A program made the position numbers and the translations under genes. Shown in pieces: positions 10,660-18,682 of a stretch of DNA of 64,000 nt. Under the pieces are notes generated by a model, which was not told where the DNA came from, searched no databases, and worked only from the letters and a program-made list of their open reading frames with translations. Source of the DNA: Rhodospirillaceae bacterium (lineage in GTDB: Bacteria > Pseudomonadota > Alphaproteobacteria > CACIAM-22H2); assembly GCA_022843945.1 (NCBI GenBank), contig JALHMR010000012.1, forward strand, positions 62,001-126,000, given 5' to 3'. Position 1 is the first letter of the stretch. Each line of letters begins with the position of its first letter.

Positions 10660-12171
10660 CTAGAAACTGAACGCCGCGGCGATCTGCGCCAGCCACACGG
10701 TGCGGCCATTGGCGTCGGCGGTGCCGAGTGACTGCTTCAATCCCTCGCGCGGCTTGCCGGCACCGACCAGCGGCACCACGGTCAGGCCCTTCACCGGCGT
10801 CTCCCATTCGGCGTAGATGTTGACCTCGTCCATGATGCCCTTGCTCGTCACGTTGGCGGTCTGCCGCGCCTCGTTGTAGTCGAAGCGGTAGAGGATGGCC
10901 CCTAGGCGCAGCGTGTCCTCGATGGGCGTCGCCTTCACGTGGATCTGGTGGACTTCGAGGTTGCTGTTGCCCAGGCCGGTGTAGCGGCCGTAGATCTCGC
11001 CCTGGGTCCAGGTGCCGATGCCGCGCGGGCCGTTGCCGGGGAATAGCGGGTCCCACGACTTGTCGGTCTGGTCGTTGGGGTTGCCGTCGCCGCTGAACCG
11101 GCCGTAGCGGTAGCCGATGCGCGGACTCCACGGCAGCATCGACAGCGTGTATTGCGGCTCGATGTACCAGGCATCGGCCCGCACCTTGCGCAGGCTCTCG
11201 CTGTTGCGCTGGATGCCGTATTCGCCGTAGAGCGAGAAGTCCGGGAGCATGGGCAGGATGGCGCCACCGACCCGCGCCGAATAGACGTTGAGACCGTCGC
11301 GGTTGGCGCCCAGGGCCGAACCGTTGCCGCCATTGGCGAAGGAGAAATTGCGGCCGCCGGTGGAATCCGCCTCGGTGAAGCGCAGCGCCATCAGGCCGGC
11401 ATACCAGAGGCGCTCGTCGTATTCGAAGCGCCCGTGATCCTTGTGGCTTGAGGCGAACCATTCCACGTTGGCGCCGACGAATTCCGAATGCGGATTGTCC
11501 GAGTCGCGGGTCAGCGTCTGGTCGACGACGGCCCGGGCGCGGAATAGATCGGCGCGTACCGGTTGGGTGTTGATCCGGGCCACCGCGGTCTGCTCGAAGG
11601 CCGTGCGCGGGCCGAGGACCGGGGCGCCGCGCCGCCCGCCATTGGCCGTGCCTTCGAGGATCATGAAGCCGTCACCGATGCGGATCGACTGCTGGCCCAC
11701 CGAGAGATCGAGCGCGTTCTCGCCGAGAGTGGAAAAAACGTCGCCCGATTTCCAGCCGATAGCGGCGTCCTCGAGCTGCACCCGTTCCGGCCGGCCGGCG
11801 GTTACGGAGGGATTGGCAGCGTCGCCGTCGCCGCGCGTGCCGGCGCCGATGACGCTGAACAGGCCGTAGGCAACGCCGGCACCCTGCAGGTCGTATTCGA
11901 CCCCGAGCGACGGCTTGATGAAGTACTCACCCCAGCGCCGCGTGCCCATGCGCTGGCCGTTGGCGTCGACACTGGTGGTGCCGATGCCGAAGTTGGTGTT
12001 GGAGGCGCGATAGAAGCCGACCGCCGCGTCGAGCATGAGATTGAGCGACAGATTGCCGATCTCGTATTTGACGCCGCGCTGGTCGTCGTCCTCTTCGGCC
12101 CAGGCCGGTGCGACAAGGGTGGCAGCGAGGGCGAGCAAGGCGAACGGCAGGCGCAGTCGGACGGAATGCAT
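10660..12171 (-). CDS. Outer-membrane beta-barrel channel, alginate-export-like, probably zinc-regulated
   Basis: 503 residues. A signal peptide (MHSVRLRLPFALLALAATLV, cut near APAWA) is followed by an acidic start and a long alternating-residue barrel with many aromatic girdle residues; it ends in AAAFSF with terminal Phe, the usual signature of an outer-membrane barrel. GQQSIRIGDGFMILEG and the segments around it resemble the alginate-export (AlgE-like) porin group. A Zur-like palindrome lies 37-49 bases before the start, so expression is probably induced by zinc shortage. ATG at 12171 is preceded by AGGGGA. The upstream neighbour on the same strand is cbtA (62 bases). Confidence 0.8.
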   Translation of the reverse strand: MHSVRLRLPFALLALAATLVAPAWAEEDDDQRGVKYEIGNLSLNLMLDAAVGFYRASNTNFGIGTTSVDANGQRMGTRRWGEYFIKPSLGVEYDLQGAGVAYGLFSVIGAGTRGDGDAANPSVTAGRPERVQLEDAAIGWKSGDVFSTLGENALDLSVGQQSIRIGDGFMILEGTANGGRRGAPVLGPRTAFEQTAVARINTQPVRADLFRARAVVDQTLTRDSDNPHSEFVGANVEWFASSHKDHGRFEYDERLWYAGLMALRFTEADSTGGRNFSFANGGNGSALGANRDGLNVYSARVGGAILPMLPDFSLYGEYGIQRNSESLRKVRADAWYIEPQYTLSMLPWSPRIGYRYGRFSGDGNPNDQTDKSWDPLFPGNGPRGIGTWTQGEIYGRYTGLGNSNLEVHQIHVKATPIEDTLRLGAILYRFDYNEARQTANVTSKGIMDEVNIYAEWETPVKGLTVVPLVGAGKPREGLKQSLGTADANGRTVWLAQIAAAFSF

Positions 12172-12207
12172 GGTGGGTGTCCCCTGTGAAACGGGGTTCT
12201 TTGTAAC

Positions 12208-12220
12208 GTTATAGTATAAC
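12208..12220 (-). promoter_or_regulatory. Zur-like operator
   Basis: A perfect inverted repeat GTTATA-G-TATAAC, flanked by GTAAC on the left and ATTTG on the right. This closely fits the known proteobacterial Zur box (core GTTATAnTATAAC with AT-rich flanks). It lies between cbtA and the porin gene, 37-49 bases before the porin ATG, a normal repressor position. In this GC-rich region such an AT-rich palindrome stands out. Match to the published core is by memory; binding is inferred. Confidence 0.75.
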
Positions 12221-12233
12221 ATTTGCAACCCCC

Positions 12234-12905
12234 TCAGCGCAGCCGGCCGTGGAGCCAGCCGCTGGCCGCCCCCAGCACGGCCCAGAAGACGGCGCTGGCG
12301 ACGAGCGAGGCCGCGACGAACTGGGCCGCGAGCTCTGGAGGCAGCGGACTTGCCGTGTCGGCCGGATGCGGCGCGCCCACCACGTGGGGCAGGACGATCA
12401 GCACGATGCCGATGGCTTTCGCCCAGCTCGGCCGCGAGAAGGCCGCCAGGGCAAGACCGCCGGCCGTCAGGCCGACCGTCGCCAGCCACCAGAGCTGACG
12501 TGGGCCAAGGTCAGCGGCCGGGGCTCCGGGGAGCTCCGGCGGCAGACCGAACGCCGGGGCCAGGGCGAAGACCACGAAGCCCGCGCCGCCCCAGACGAGG
12601 CCCTGCCGGAGGCCGGTCGGCCGCCCGCGCAGGGCGAACAGGCCGGCGAGCAGCAGCGCGAAGCCGGTGGCCACGATCACGTCCGCCAGCGCCGTGTAGG
12701 CATGGCGTTCGAACCCGGCTTCCGGCTCCCAGGCCGCCGCGTCATGGCTGTGCGCGGTGCCTGCCGGCTCGGCGGTCTTTGCTTCCGCCTCCTCGAAGAC
12801 CTCCGCCGCCGCGATCAGCGGCACGACCGCCGCCATCTGGATCGCGAACACGGCGACTCCGGCGAGAAAACCGGCGACCAGCGCCGTCATCAGGATGTTG
12901 CGCAT
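12234..12905 (-). CDS. cbtA: CbtA cobalt transporter subunit
   Basis: About 223 residues with five to six hydrophobic helices and a His-containing loop after helix one (AGTAHSHDAAAWEPEAGFERHAY). The layout, HPADTASPLPPELAAQFVAASL segment and position next to cbtB identify CbtA, a predicted cobalt permease component. ATG at 12905 has AGGGGA at good distance; ATG at 12911 is too close to it. It lies 16 bases downstream of cbtB, in one operon under the cobalamin riboswitch. Imported cobalt would feed B12 synthesis, used by MetH at 20827. Confidence 0.9.
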   Translation of the reverse strand: MRNILMTALVAGFLAGVAVFAIQMAAVVPLIAAAEVFEEAEAKTAEPAGTAHSHDAAAWEPEAGFERHAYTALADVIVATGFALLLAGLFALRGRPTGLRQGLVWGGAGFVVFALAPAFGLPPELPGAPAADLGPRQLWWLATVGLTAGGLALAAFSRPSWAKAIGIVLIVLPHVVGAPHPADTASPLPPELAAQFVAASLVASAVFWAVLGAASGWLHGRLR

Positions 12906-12921
12906 CGTCATTCCCCTGGGG

Positions 12922-13119
12922 TCAGTGACAGGGAAAGGCGAAGGCGTGGCGCGTATCGTGCGCCGCGTTATGGACGGCCTCGATCGGCGCGAAGCCGGCG
13001 CCCAGCAGGAAGAAGCCGCCGAGCAGCAGAGCGATGATGCCGGGAATGGTCTGGCCTGCCGCGGATACGACAGTGCCGGCGTTCTCGCCGCGTGCGGCGA
13101 GCCTGGGATCGATATTCAT
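12922..13119 (-). CDS. cbtB: CbtB cobalt transporter subunit
   Basis: 65 residues: one membrane helix (about 25-45) followed by the CbtB His motif HNAAHDTRHAFAFPCH at the C-terminus, which probably binds cobalt. GAGG seven bases before ATG 13119 fixes the start. First gene after the cobalamin riboswitch and transcribed with cbtA. The short length is normal for CbtB. Confidence 0.92.
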   Translation of the reverse strand: MNIDPRLAARGENAGTVVSAAGQTIPGIIALLLGGFFLLGAGFAPIEAVHNAAHDTRHAFAFPCH

Positions 13120-13240
13120 GACAAACCTCGAACGCGATGACATGGCCCGTCACCGCGAACGCGATCTGCCTGTTCTCCTGGCGGAAAAGAGGCCGACCTC
13201 GCCAGGACACCCCGCCCAGCGTGCTCGCGTGTGACCACGA

Positions 13241-13400
13241 GTGATGGCAGATCTCCTGGCTCGCGGGTCCTTGCCTTGCGCCGCCTTCCCGGTTGCCCAG
13301 TGGCGTTGTGGCGCTTGGCTCGCCGCTTACAGTTGCGGGGGCAGCCACGGCTTCGAGCGAACTCTAACCGTGTTCCCTTTTAATCCCCAGAGGGGAACCA
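13241..13400 (-). ncRNA. Cobalamin (AdoCbl) riboswitch
   Basis: On the minus strand the region carries the ordered conserved blocks of the B12 riboswitch: AAAAGGGAACACGGT, GCCGTGGCTGCCCCC, GCAACTGTAAGCGG, GCCACTGGGCAACCGGGAAGG and the B12 box AGCCAGGAGATCTGCC (13246-13261; one base different from the usual GACCTGCC form). It lies about 120 bases before cbtB, so high B12 should shut off cobalt uptake. Ends are approximate. Confidence 0.95.
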
Positions 13401-13453
13401 TCGCCGCGGAGCCTAGGCGGCGAAATGGCCAAGGTCAAGTTGGCGGGTGAAAA

Positions 13454-13690
13454 CTACGGCTGGCCGGAGAGTCGCGAGCGGATCAGCCAGTAGAGAACGA
13501 CGATGAGAATGACGCCGACGAACGTGCCCGGGGGAATCGCCTGGAGAAGCTGCGTGGCATTGGCGGCCACCGAGGCGATGAACGACCCGCTGTCGGCGCC
13601 GAGGATGATATTGAGCAGCATGCAGAGCACGACGAGGAGTAGTGCTGCTTCGACGATCAGCCAGCCGAGTTTGCGGATCCGTTCGATCAT
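13454..13690 (-). CDS. Small membrane protein A, unknown
   Basis: 78 residues with two strong hydrophobic helices (about 8-28 and 53-71), an intervening SGSFIASVAANATQLLQAI segment, and a basic end IRSRLSGQP. GGAGGG lies before ATG 13690. The plan matches the next gene (13773-14006): helix, SxFxxSVxxN segment, then FVGVIL / LVGLIA helix and a basic tail, so the two are probably old paralogues. No family recognised. Probably co-transcribed with its upstream twin. Confidence 0.7.
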   Translation of the reverse strand: MIERIRKLGWLIVEAALLLVVLCMLLNIILGADSGSFIASVAANATQLLQAIPPGTFVGVILIVVLYWLIRSRLSGQP

Positions 13691-13772
13691 CGCCGCGCCC
13701 TCCGGAACAAATTCGAAGCTTACAAAGGGGGTGGGCGTACCCACCCCCTCCGTCGATCAGGCCCAGTTCTGA

Positions 13773-14006
13773 CTAGGCAACGTGCCGCTTGGAGAAGAGC
13801 CAGAGGATGACGCCGAGCGCGATCAGGCCGACGAGGCCGTTGGCGCCGAGGTCTTTGACCAGGCCGATGATGTTGCCGACGACGCTGCCGAAGAAGGGCA
13901 GGCTGCCCCCGACGAGCAGGGCCGCGACGATCGCGAGGCCGAGAAGCATGAGTCCGATGTCGGTGAGTCCGCCGATCCACGATTTGATACTGCTGATCGT
14001 ATCCAT
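13773..14006 (-). CDS. Small membrane protein B, paralogue of A
   Basis: 77 residues, two hydrophobic helices (about 15-34 and 54-71) around SLPFFGSVVGNIIGLVKDLGAN, ending LFSKRHVA. AGAGGGA precedes ATG 14006. It resembles the 78-residue protein encoded 82 bases downstream in size, helix spacing and the SxxxSVxxN core. Function unknown; a two-component membrane assembly or holin/phage-shock-like role is possible but unproven. Confidence 0.7.
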   Translation of the reverse strand: MDTISSIKSWIGGLTDIGLMLLGLAIVAALLVGGSLPFFGSVVGNIIGLVKDLGANGLVGLIALGVILWLFSKRHVA

Positions 14007-14239
14007 CAGGGTGTTCCCTCTTGTCGTTGGTCCCACGTGGGTTGCCGGTTTTCCGGCATTTAACCTCTACCACATCTAGGGCCTGAATTCATCTCAATTG
14101 ACTAAATGTTGTGCATTGCAGCATCGAGTCGGCGACGTAAATTCTTGTCGGGGTGTTGATTTCTGTCATTATCCCCGGCCTTGCGGGCCCCCCTTTGGGT
14201 GGCGGCCCGACCCACCCCTGAGCCGGATTCGCGATCACC

Positions 14240-15922
14240 ATGGCGGCGTACCAGTACATCTATGTGATGAAGGGCCTGAGCAAGGCGTTCCCGGGCGGCA
14301 AGAAGGTCCTCGACGATATCTGGCTGTCGTTCCTGCCCGGCGCGAAGATCGGCGTGCTTGGCCATAACGGCTCGGGCAAATCGACCCTGCTCAAGATCAT
14401 GGCCGGGATGGAAAAGGATTTCGGCGGCGAGGCCTGGGCGGCCGAGGGCGTGTCGGTCGGCCTGCTGTCGCAGGAGCCGCAGCTCGACCCCAAGAAGACC
14501 GTTCAGGAGAACATCGTCGAGGGCCTCGGCCCCTTGAAGGCGATGCTCGACCGGTTCGAGGAGGTCAGCACCAAGCTCGGCGAGGTCACCGACGACGACG
14601 AGATGAACGCGCTGATCACCGAGCAGGCCGAGCTGCAGGAGAAGATCGACGCGGCCAATGGCTGGGAGCTGCAGCGCACGATCGACATCGCCATGGATGC
14701 GCTGCGCTGCCCGCCGGGCGACGCCGAGGTGACCAACCTTTCCGGCGGCGAGCGCCGCCGCGTGGCGCTCTGCCGCTTGCTGCTGCAGAAACCCGATATG
14801 CTTCTATTAGACGAGCCGACCAACCATCTTGACGCGGAGTCGGTGGCCTGGCTCGAGCGCTTCCTGCACGAATACACCGGCACGGTCGTCGCCGTGACCC
14901 ACGACCGCTACTTCCTCGACAACGTCGCCGGCTGGATCCTCGAGCTCGATCGCGGCCGGGGCATTCCGTGGGAGGGCAACTACTCGTCCTGGCTCGACCA
15001 GAAGCAGAAGCGCATGGAGTTGGAAGACAGGAGCGAGAGTGCGCGCCAGCGTACGCTGCAGCGGGAGCTCGAATGGATCCAGCAGAGCCCGCGCGCCCGC
15101 CAGGCCAAGAGCAAGGCGCGTATCACGGCCTACGAGACCCTGGTGGCCGAGGAGAAGTCGCGGGCCACCGACGAGATCTCGATCCACATCGCGCCGGGGC
15201 CGCGGCTCGGCGATACCGTCATCACGGCGGAGAAGCTGCGCAAGGGCTACGGCAACAACCTGCTGATCGAGGAGCTCGATTTCCGCCTGCCGCCGGGCGG
15301 TATCGTCGGAGTCATCGGCCCCAACGGCGCCGGCAAGACGACCCTGTTCCGCATGATCGTCGGCCAGGAGAAGCCGGACAGCGGCACCCTGAAGATCGGC
15401 GAGACCGTGAAACTCGGCTATGTCGACCAGTCGCGCGACACGCTCAGCGACACCAAGACCGTGTGGGAGGAGATCTCCAACGGCGACGACATCATGGAGA
15501 TCGGCAACCGCAAGATCCCGTCCCGCGCCTATGTCGGCAGCTTCAACTTCAAGGGACCCGATCAGCAGAAGAAAGTGAGCGTGCTGTCGGGCGGCGAGCG
15601 CAACCGCGTGCATCTGGCCAAGATGCTGCGCGCCGGCGGCAACCTGCTGCTGCTCGACGAGCCGACCAACGACCTCGATGTCGAGACCTTGCGCGCCCTC
15701 GAGGATTCGCTGCTCGCCTTCCCCGGCTGCGTGGTGGTCATCAGCCACGATCGTTGGTTCCTCGATCGCGTCGCGACGCACATGCTGGCCTTCGAGGGTA
15801 ACAGCCAGGTCGTGTGGTTCGAAGGCAACTACCAGGATTACGAGGCGGATCGCAAACGCCGCCTCGGCGCCGACGCCGATCAGCCGCATCGCATCAAGTT
15901 CAAGCCCCTCACTCGGAGCTAA
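14240..15922 (+). CDS. ettA: EttA-type ABC-F translational throttle ATPase
   Basis: 560 residues, close to the 555 of E. coli EttA. Two ABC ATPase domains without membrane helices: first with [21 protein letters not shown] and [11 protein letters not shown], second with [22 protein letters not shown] and [11 protein letters not shown]. The inter-domain linker is basic and helical (residues ~245-305), and the N-terminus [15 protein letters not shown] is typical of EttA. It binds the ribosomal E site and gates entry into elongation according to ATP/ADP. It is a monocistronic gene after a 233-base gap. Confidence in family is high. Confidence 0.95.
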   Translation: MAAYQYIYVMKGLSKAFPGGKKVLDDIWLSFLPGAKIGVLGHNGSGKSTLLKIMAGMEKDFGGEAWAAEGVSVGLLSQEPQLDPKKTVQENIVEGLGPLKAMLDRFEEVSTKLGEVTDDDEMNALITEQAELQEKIDAANGWELQRTIDIAMDALRCPPGDAEVTNLSGGERRRVALCRLLLQKPDMLLLDEPTNHLDAESVAWLERFLHEYTGTVVAVTHDRYFLDNVAGWILELDRGRGIPWEGNYSSWLDQKQKRMELEDRSESARQRTLQRELEWIQQSPRARQAKSKARITAYETLVAEEKSRATDEISIHIAPGPRLGDTVITAEKLRKGYGNNLLIEELDFRLPPGGIVGVIGPNGAGKTTLFRMIVGQEKPDSGTLKIGETVKLGYVDQSRDTLSDTKTVWEEISNGDDIMEIGNRKIPSRAYVGSFNFKGPDQQKKVSVLSGGERNRVHLAKMLRAGGNLLLLDEPTNDLDVETLRALEDSLLAFPGCVVVISHDRWFLDRVATHMLAFEGNSQVVWFEGNYQDYEADRKRRLGADADQPHRIKFKPLTRS

Positions 15923-16527
15923 CGGGCGCGCGGCTGAGGGCACGAGGCCAAGAGTCTCGGCCGCCTGAGTTCCCGCGGGCGCTCGGCTCGCGGGGCTCGC
16001 TTCTGCGCCTTTGCTGCATATGGCGGCATATCGGTCAGGCCACTCGGCCTGCGCGCCGATCCTCCTTGCGTTGATCCGAGTCATCGCCGTTGCCGTATGT
16101 AGGCGACATGGCGAGCAGAGATTCATCGGCGCCGGCGGCGCTTCATCCGTATGTCGGGGGCCAATATTTTCCCGGCGAAATCGCGATAAAAATTTCCGGG
16201 TTTCGATTCAAGCGCCCGGTTTCTGGGACAAATGAACGCGCCCGGTAGTTTTCCGATGAGGCTCTCGGGAATCGCCGTATTGTTTTGGTGTTAACCGGTT
16301 GTCAGTCTTCGCAGCAAGAACCAAGAAAGCGGAGTTGATCGTGCCGAGAAGCGTCACGCCCACCGCGGATCGGACGAAGCAGAGCGCCACGCTGCGCACG
16401 CTGTTCCGGCACATCCGTGACCGCGTGACGCTGCACGATGACCTCGCAGCTGAGATCGCGCAGCGTCGCGCGGCTGAGAAAACGGCGGGAGCGAAGCACG
16501 ACTTACAAGTAGGGGAAGCGTCGGCCG
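15923..16527. other. 605-base stretch without a confident gene
   Basis: The first half has no convincing frame on either strand; it contains GC-rich short inverted segments after ettA (GTTCCCGCGGGC) and an AT-richer part around 16170-16310. From about 16341 to 16500 one plus-strand frame has strongly G/C third positions (VPRSVTPTADRTKQSATLRT...), but it then runs into the next gene in another frame. This may be a broken gene (see findings). Confidence 0.4.
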
Positions 16528-16728
16528 ATGATGACGGAACAGGAGCTGAAATACGTGGCCGAGAAGTGGGTCGCCGAGTATGGCGACCGGGCGCCGAGCC
16601 AGATCCGTCAATGGGCCAAGGATCAGGATCTGGAGACGGACGCGCCGCTGTTCTTCGAGCGCGTCGCCAGCCTGGCTGAGCGCATGCTCGCCGATCAGCA
16701 GAACGAGGCCGCGCCGCGGCCGAACTAA
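16528..16728 (+). CDS. Small soluble protein, unknown
   Basis: 66 residues, mostly helical and charged (TEQELKYVAEKWVAEYGDRA, then PLFFERVASLAERML). AGGGGAAG lies at a good distance before ATG 16528 (a second ATG follows at once). Codon use matches the neighbouring genes. No family recognised. It is followed on the opposite strand by mlaC, 34 bases between stops. Confidence 0.6.
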   Translation: MMTEQELKYVAEKWVAEYGDRAPSQIRQWAKDQDLETDAPLFFERVASLAERMLADQQNEAAPRPN

Positions 16729-16762
16729 GTCTCGAAAATCGAAGGAGGCTCGGCCCGCCGCC

Positions 16763-17431
16763 TCAGTTGGCGATCGGGGTCCTGACCTTGTCGCGCAGGA
16801 TGCCGAGCAGCGCGTCGACGCGCCCGCCTGCGCGCTGGATGGTCGCCGAGAAATCGTCGCGCTGGGTGATGCTCATGCTCACCCCCTCGACCACCACGTC
16901 GGTGATCTTGAAGGAGTCGCGGTCGCGACGCATGCGCCATTCGACCTTCACCGGCGGCCCGCTGGGGCGCAGCAGGTCGGTGAGGACCATGGCCTCGCCG
17001 TCGGGCATGTTGCGGGTGCCGGCGACCTTGAGGTTCTCGCCGGCGTACTCGCCGAAGCGCTGCGAGTAGCTGTGGACGATGAAATCCTCGAACAGCTGCA
17101 GATACTCGGTGCGCTCGGCTTCGCTGGCCACGCGCCAGTAGCGGCCGAGTACGAAGCGCGCGATATGAGGCACGTCGAAGCCGTCGGTCAGCAGCATGCG
17201 GAAGCGGGACTCGCGATCCGTGCGGCTGGCTTCCTTGTCGGCGAGACCGGCGATGGCGCGGTCGGCCAGCGTGACGATAAAGGTGCCGGCTTCGGGGGAT
17301 GTCGTGGCAGAGGCCGGCCGGGCCTGGGCGATCTGGGGGCCCCGGTCGTCGGCCAGCGTCTCGATCCCCGGTGCCAGAAGGACGGAGCCCAGGACCACCG
17401 TCGCGGTGGCGAGGCAGCGCCGGGGCCGCAT
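16763..17431 (-). CDS. mlaC: MlaC-type periplasmic phospholipid carrier
   Basis: 222 residues with an N-terminal signal sequence (hydrophobic 8-20) and a Tol_Tol_Ttg2 (MlaC) domain: FRMLLTDGFDVPHIARFVLGRYWR, YLQLFEDFIVHSYSQRFGEY and WRMRRDRDSFKITDVVVEGVSM are family hallmarks. MlaC shuttles phospholipids between the outer-membrane MlaA complex and the inner-membrane MlaFEDB transporter, which is not in this window. It starts two bases after the mlaA stop, clearly one operon. Confidence 0.93.
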   Translation of the reverse strand: MRPRRCLATATVVLGSVLLAPGIETLADDRGPQIAQARPASATTSPEAGTFIVTLADRAIAGLADKEASRTDRESRFRMLLTDGFDVPHIARFVLGRYWRVASEAERTEYLQLFEDFIVHSYSQRFGEYAGENLKVAGTRNMPDGEAMVLTDLLRPSGPPVKVEWRMRRDRDSFKITDVVVEGVSMSITQRDDFSATIQRAGGRVDALLGILRDKVRTPIAN

Positions 17432-17432
17432 G

Positions 17433-18263
17433 TCAGTTCTGTGGGTTTGCCTGGGCGGCCGGGCGGGTCGGCGGGATGAACGGGTGCCGACCGGCCGGCT
17501 CGACCGAGAGGCGAGGGCCCGGATAATTCGAGTCCTCGCCGCGATTCTGGATCTGGGCGTCGCGACGCTGGCGATAGACGCTGCGCACCGTGGCGTAGAA
17601 ATCGGTGGACCGCTTCTCGAGGTCCTCGATCACGGCCGCGTTGCGGTTGCGGTTGTCGATCGCCGTGGTGGCGCCGCGGATCGTCGAGACCGATTCGATG
17701 CCGTTGTTGCGGCCGACGATGTTCACCGGATCGACCAGGAAGTCGACGACCAGGCCGAAGGTGTCGCGCGGGTTGGACGGGCCGAAGATCGGCAGCATCA
17801 GGTAGGGGCCTTCGGGGGCGCCCATGACGGCGAAGGTCTGACCGGCGTCTTCATCGTGCTGCGGGAAGCCCCAGCCGGTGGCCACGTCGAACAGGCCGAG
17901 GATGCCGACCGTCGAGTTGATCACGAAGCGCATGACCGCCTGGTAGGAGCGCTCGGGCCGGCCCTGGAAGAAGTCATTCACCGCGGTCCACGGCATGCGC
18001 AGGTTGGCCATGAAGCGCTGCACCGAATCCTGCGCCGGCTGCGGCAGGGCCGCGTTGTACCAGGCGGCGGTGGGCTTGAGCATGAACTCGTCGAGGAAGC
18101 GGTTGACCTCGAAGATGTAGCGGTTGGCCGGCTCGAACGGGTCGTTGGTCTCCTCGACCTGAGCGATCTTGTCCGGCGAGTCGAGAACGACACAGCCGGG
18201 GACCAAGAGCATGGCCGAGAAGAGGAGTGCCAGAACGCTGCTGCGCCGCGCCAGTTTTACCAT
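17433..18263 (-). CDS. mlaA: MlaA (VacJ) outer-membrane lipoprotein
   Basis: 276 residues with a lipoprotein signal (hydrophobic stretch ending LLVPGC, lipid-modified Cys at about 24). Family motifs follow: NDPFEPANRYIFEVNRFLDE, PAQDSVQRFMANLRMPW, INSTVGILGLFDVATGWGFP and GPYLMLPIFGPSNPRDTFG. MlaA removes mislocalised phospholipids from the outer leaflet. A Pro/Arg-rich tail of about 40 residues is an extension beyond the core. First gene of the mlaA-mlaC pair. Confidence 0.94.
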   Translation of the reverse strand: MVKLARRSSVLALLFSAMLLVPGCVVLDSPDKIAQVEETNDPFEPANRYIFEVNRFLDEFMLKPTAAWYNAALPQPAQDSVQRFMANLRMPWTAVNDFFQGRPERSYQAVMRFVINSTVGILGLFDVATGWGFPQHDEDAGQTFAVMGAPEGPYLMLPIFGPSNPRDTFGLVVDFLVDPVNIVGRNNGIESVSTIRGATTAIDNRNRNAAVIEDLEKRSTDFYATVRSVYRQRRDAQIQNRGEDSNYPGPRLSVEPAGRHPFIPPTRPAAQANPQN

Positions 18264-18682
18264 CGTCGTGTCGACCCAACCCTGCTCGAAATCACCCGTG
18301 TTAAACCGGCCCCTCGTCGGCGATCGACCCGGCGCTCTGCGCCTTCGGCCGTCGACTTCAAGCGCGATCCATTCCGTGTCCCGCTCCGCTCGTTCTGAGC
18401 GCGCGCGACACCGGTCAGCAGCCTAAGGGCGAAATCCCTAGCAAAAGCTTGCAGCGCCCCCGAGTCCAACAACCGAAGGCGTGGATAACACAAACGCCGC
18501 CCCCCTCGCCAGCGGACTCCCGAAAAACCGTGCCATTATCGGCTCATAGTGGCAAAAATGGCGCGTTTCAGAAATTCTTTAACCCGCTCACAATAATTAA
18601 TCGTTGAAAGATATAAAGATGGGATTATACGTTTCCCTGACGCGTTATTCAGCTCGACGGGCCATTTTGGGCGGACAGCGAA
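18264..18682. other. Divergent promoter region between mlaA and the ArsR-methyltransferase gene
   Basis: 419 bases with no gene. The part near mlaA is GC-rich; from about 18530 to 18650 the sequence turns AT-rich, with AATAATTAAT and a direct repeat AAAGAT-AT-AAAGAT near 18610, a candidate operator for the regulator that starts at 18683. No terminator or riboswitch was recognised. Confidence 0.4.

Noticed and set aside
14098-14220. Promoter boxes (TTGACT, or TTGTCG with ATTATC) before ettA
   Set aside because: Several weak combinations fit equally well; none could be chosen.
16299-16679. 126-codon plus-strand gene from TTG 16299
   Set aside because: Only the part to about 16500 looks coding; the rest overlaps the better-supported 66-residue gene. 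Kept as a finding, not as a gene.
18264-18682. SAM or SAH riboswitch before the methionine genes
   Set aside because: No conserved block of these riboswitches was recognised; regulation by the ArsR-methyltransferase protein explains the context.
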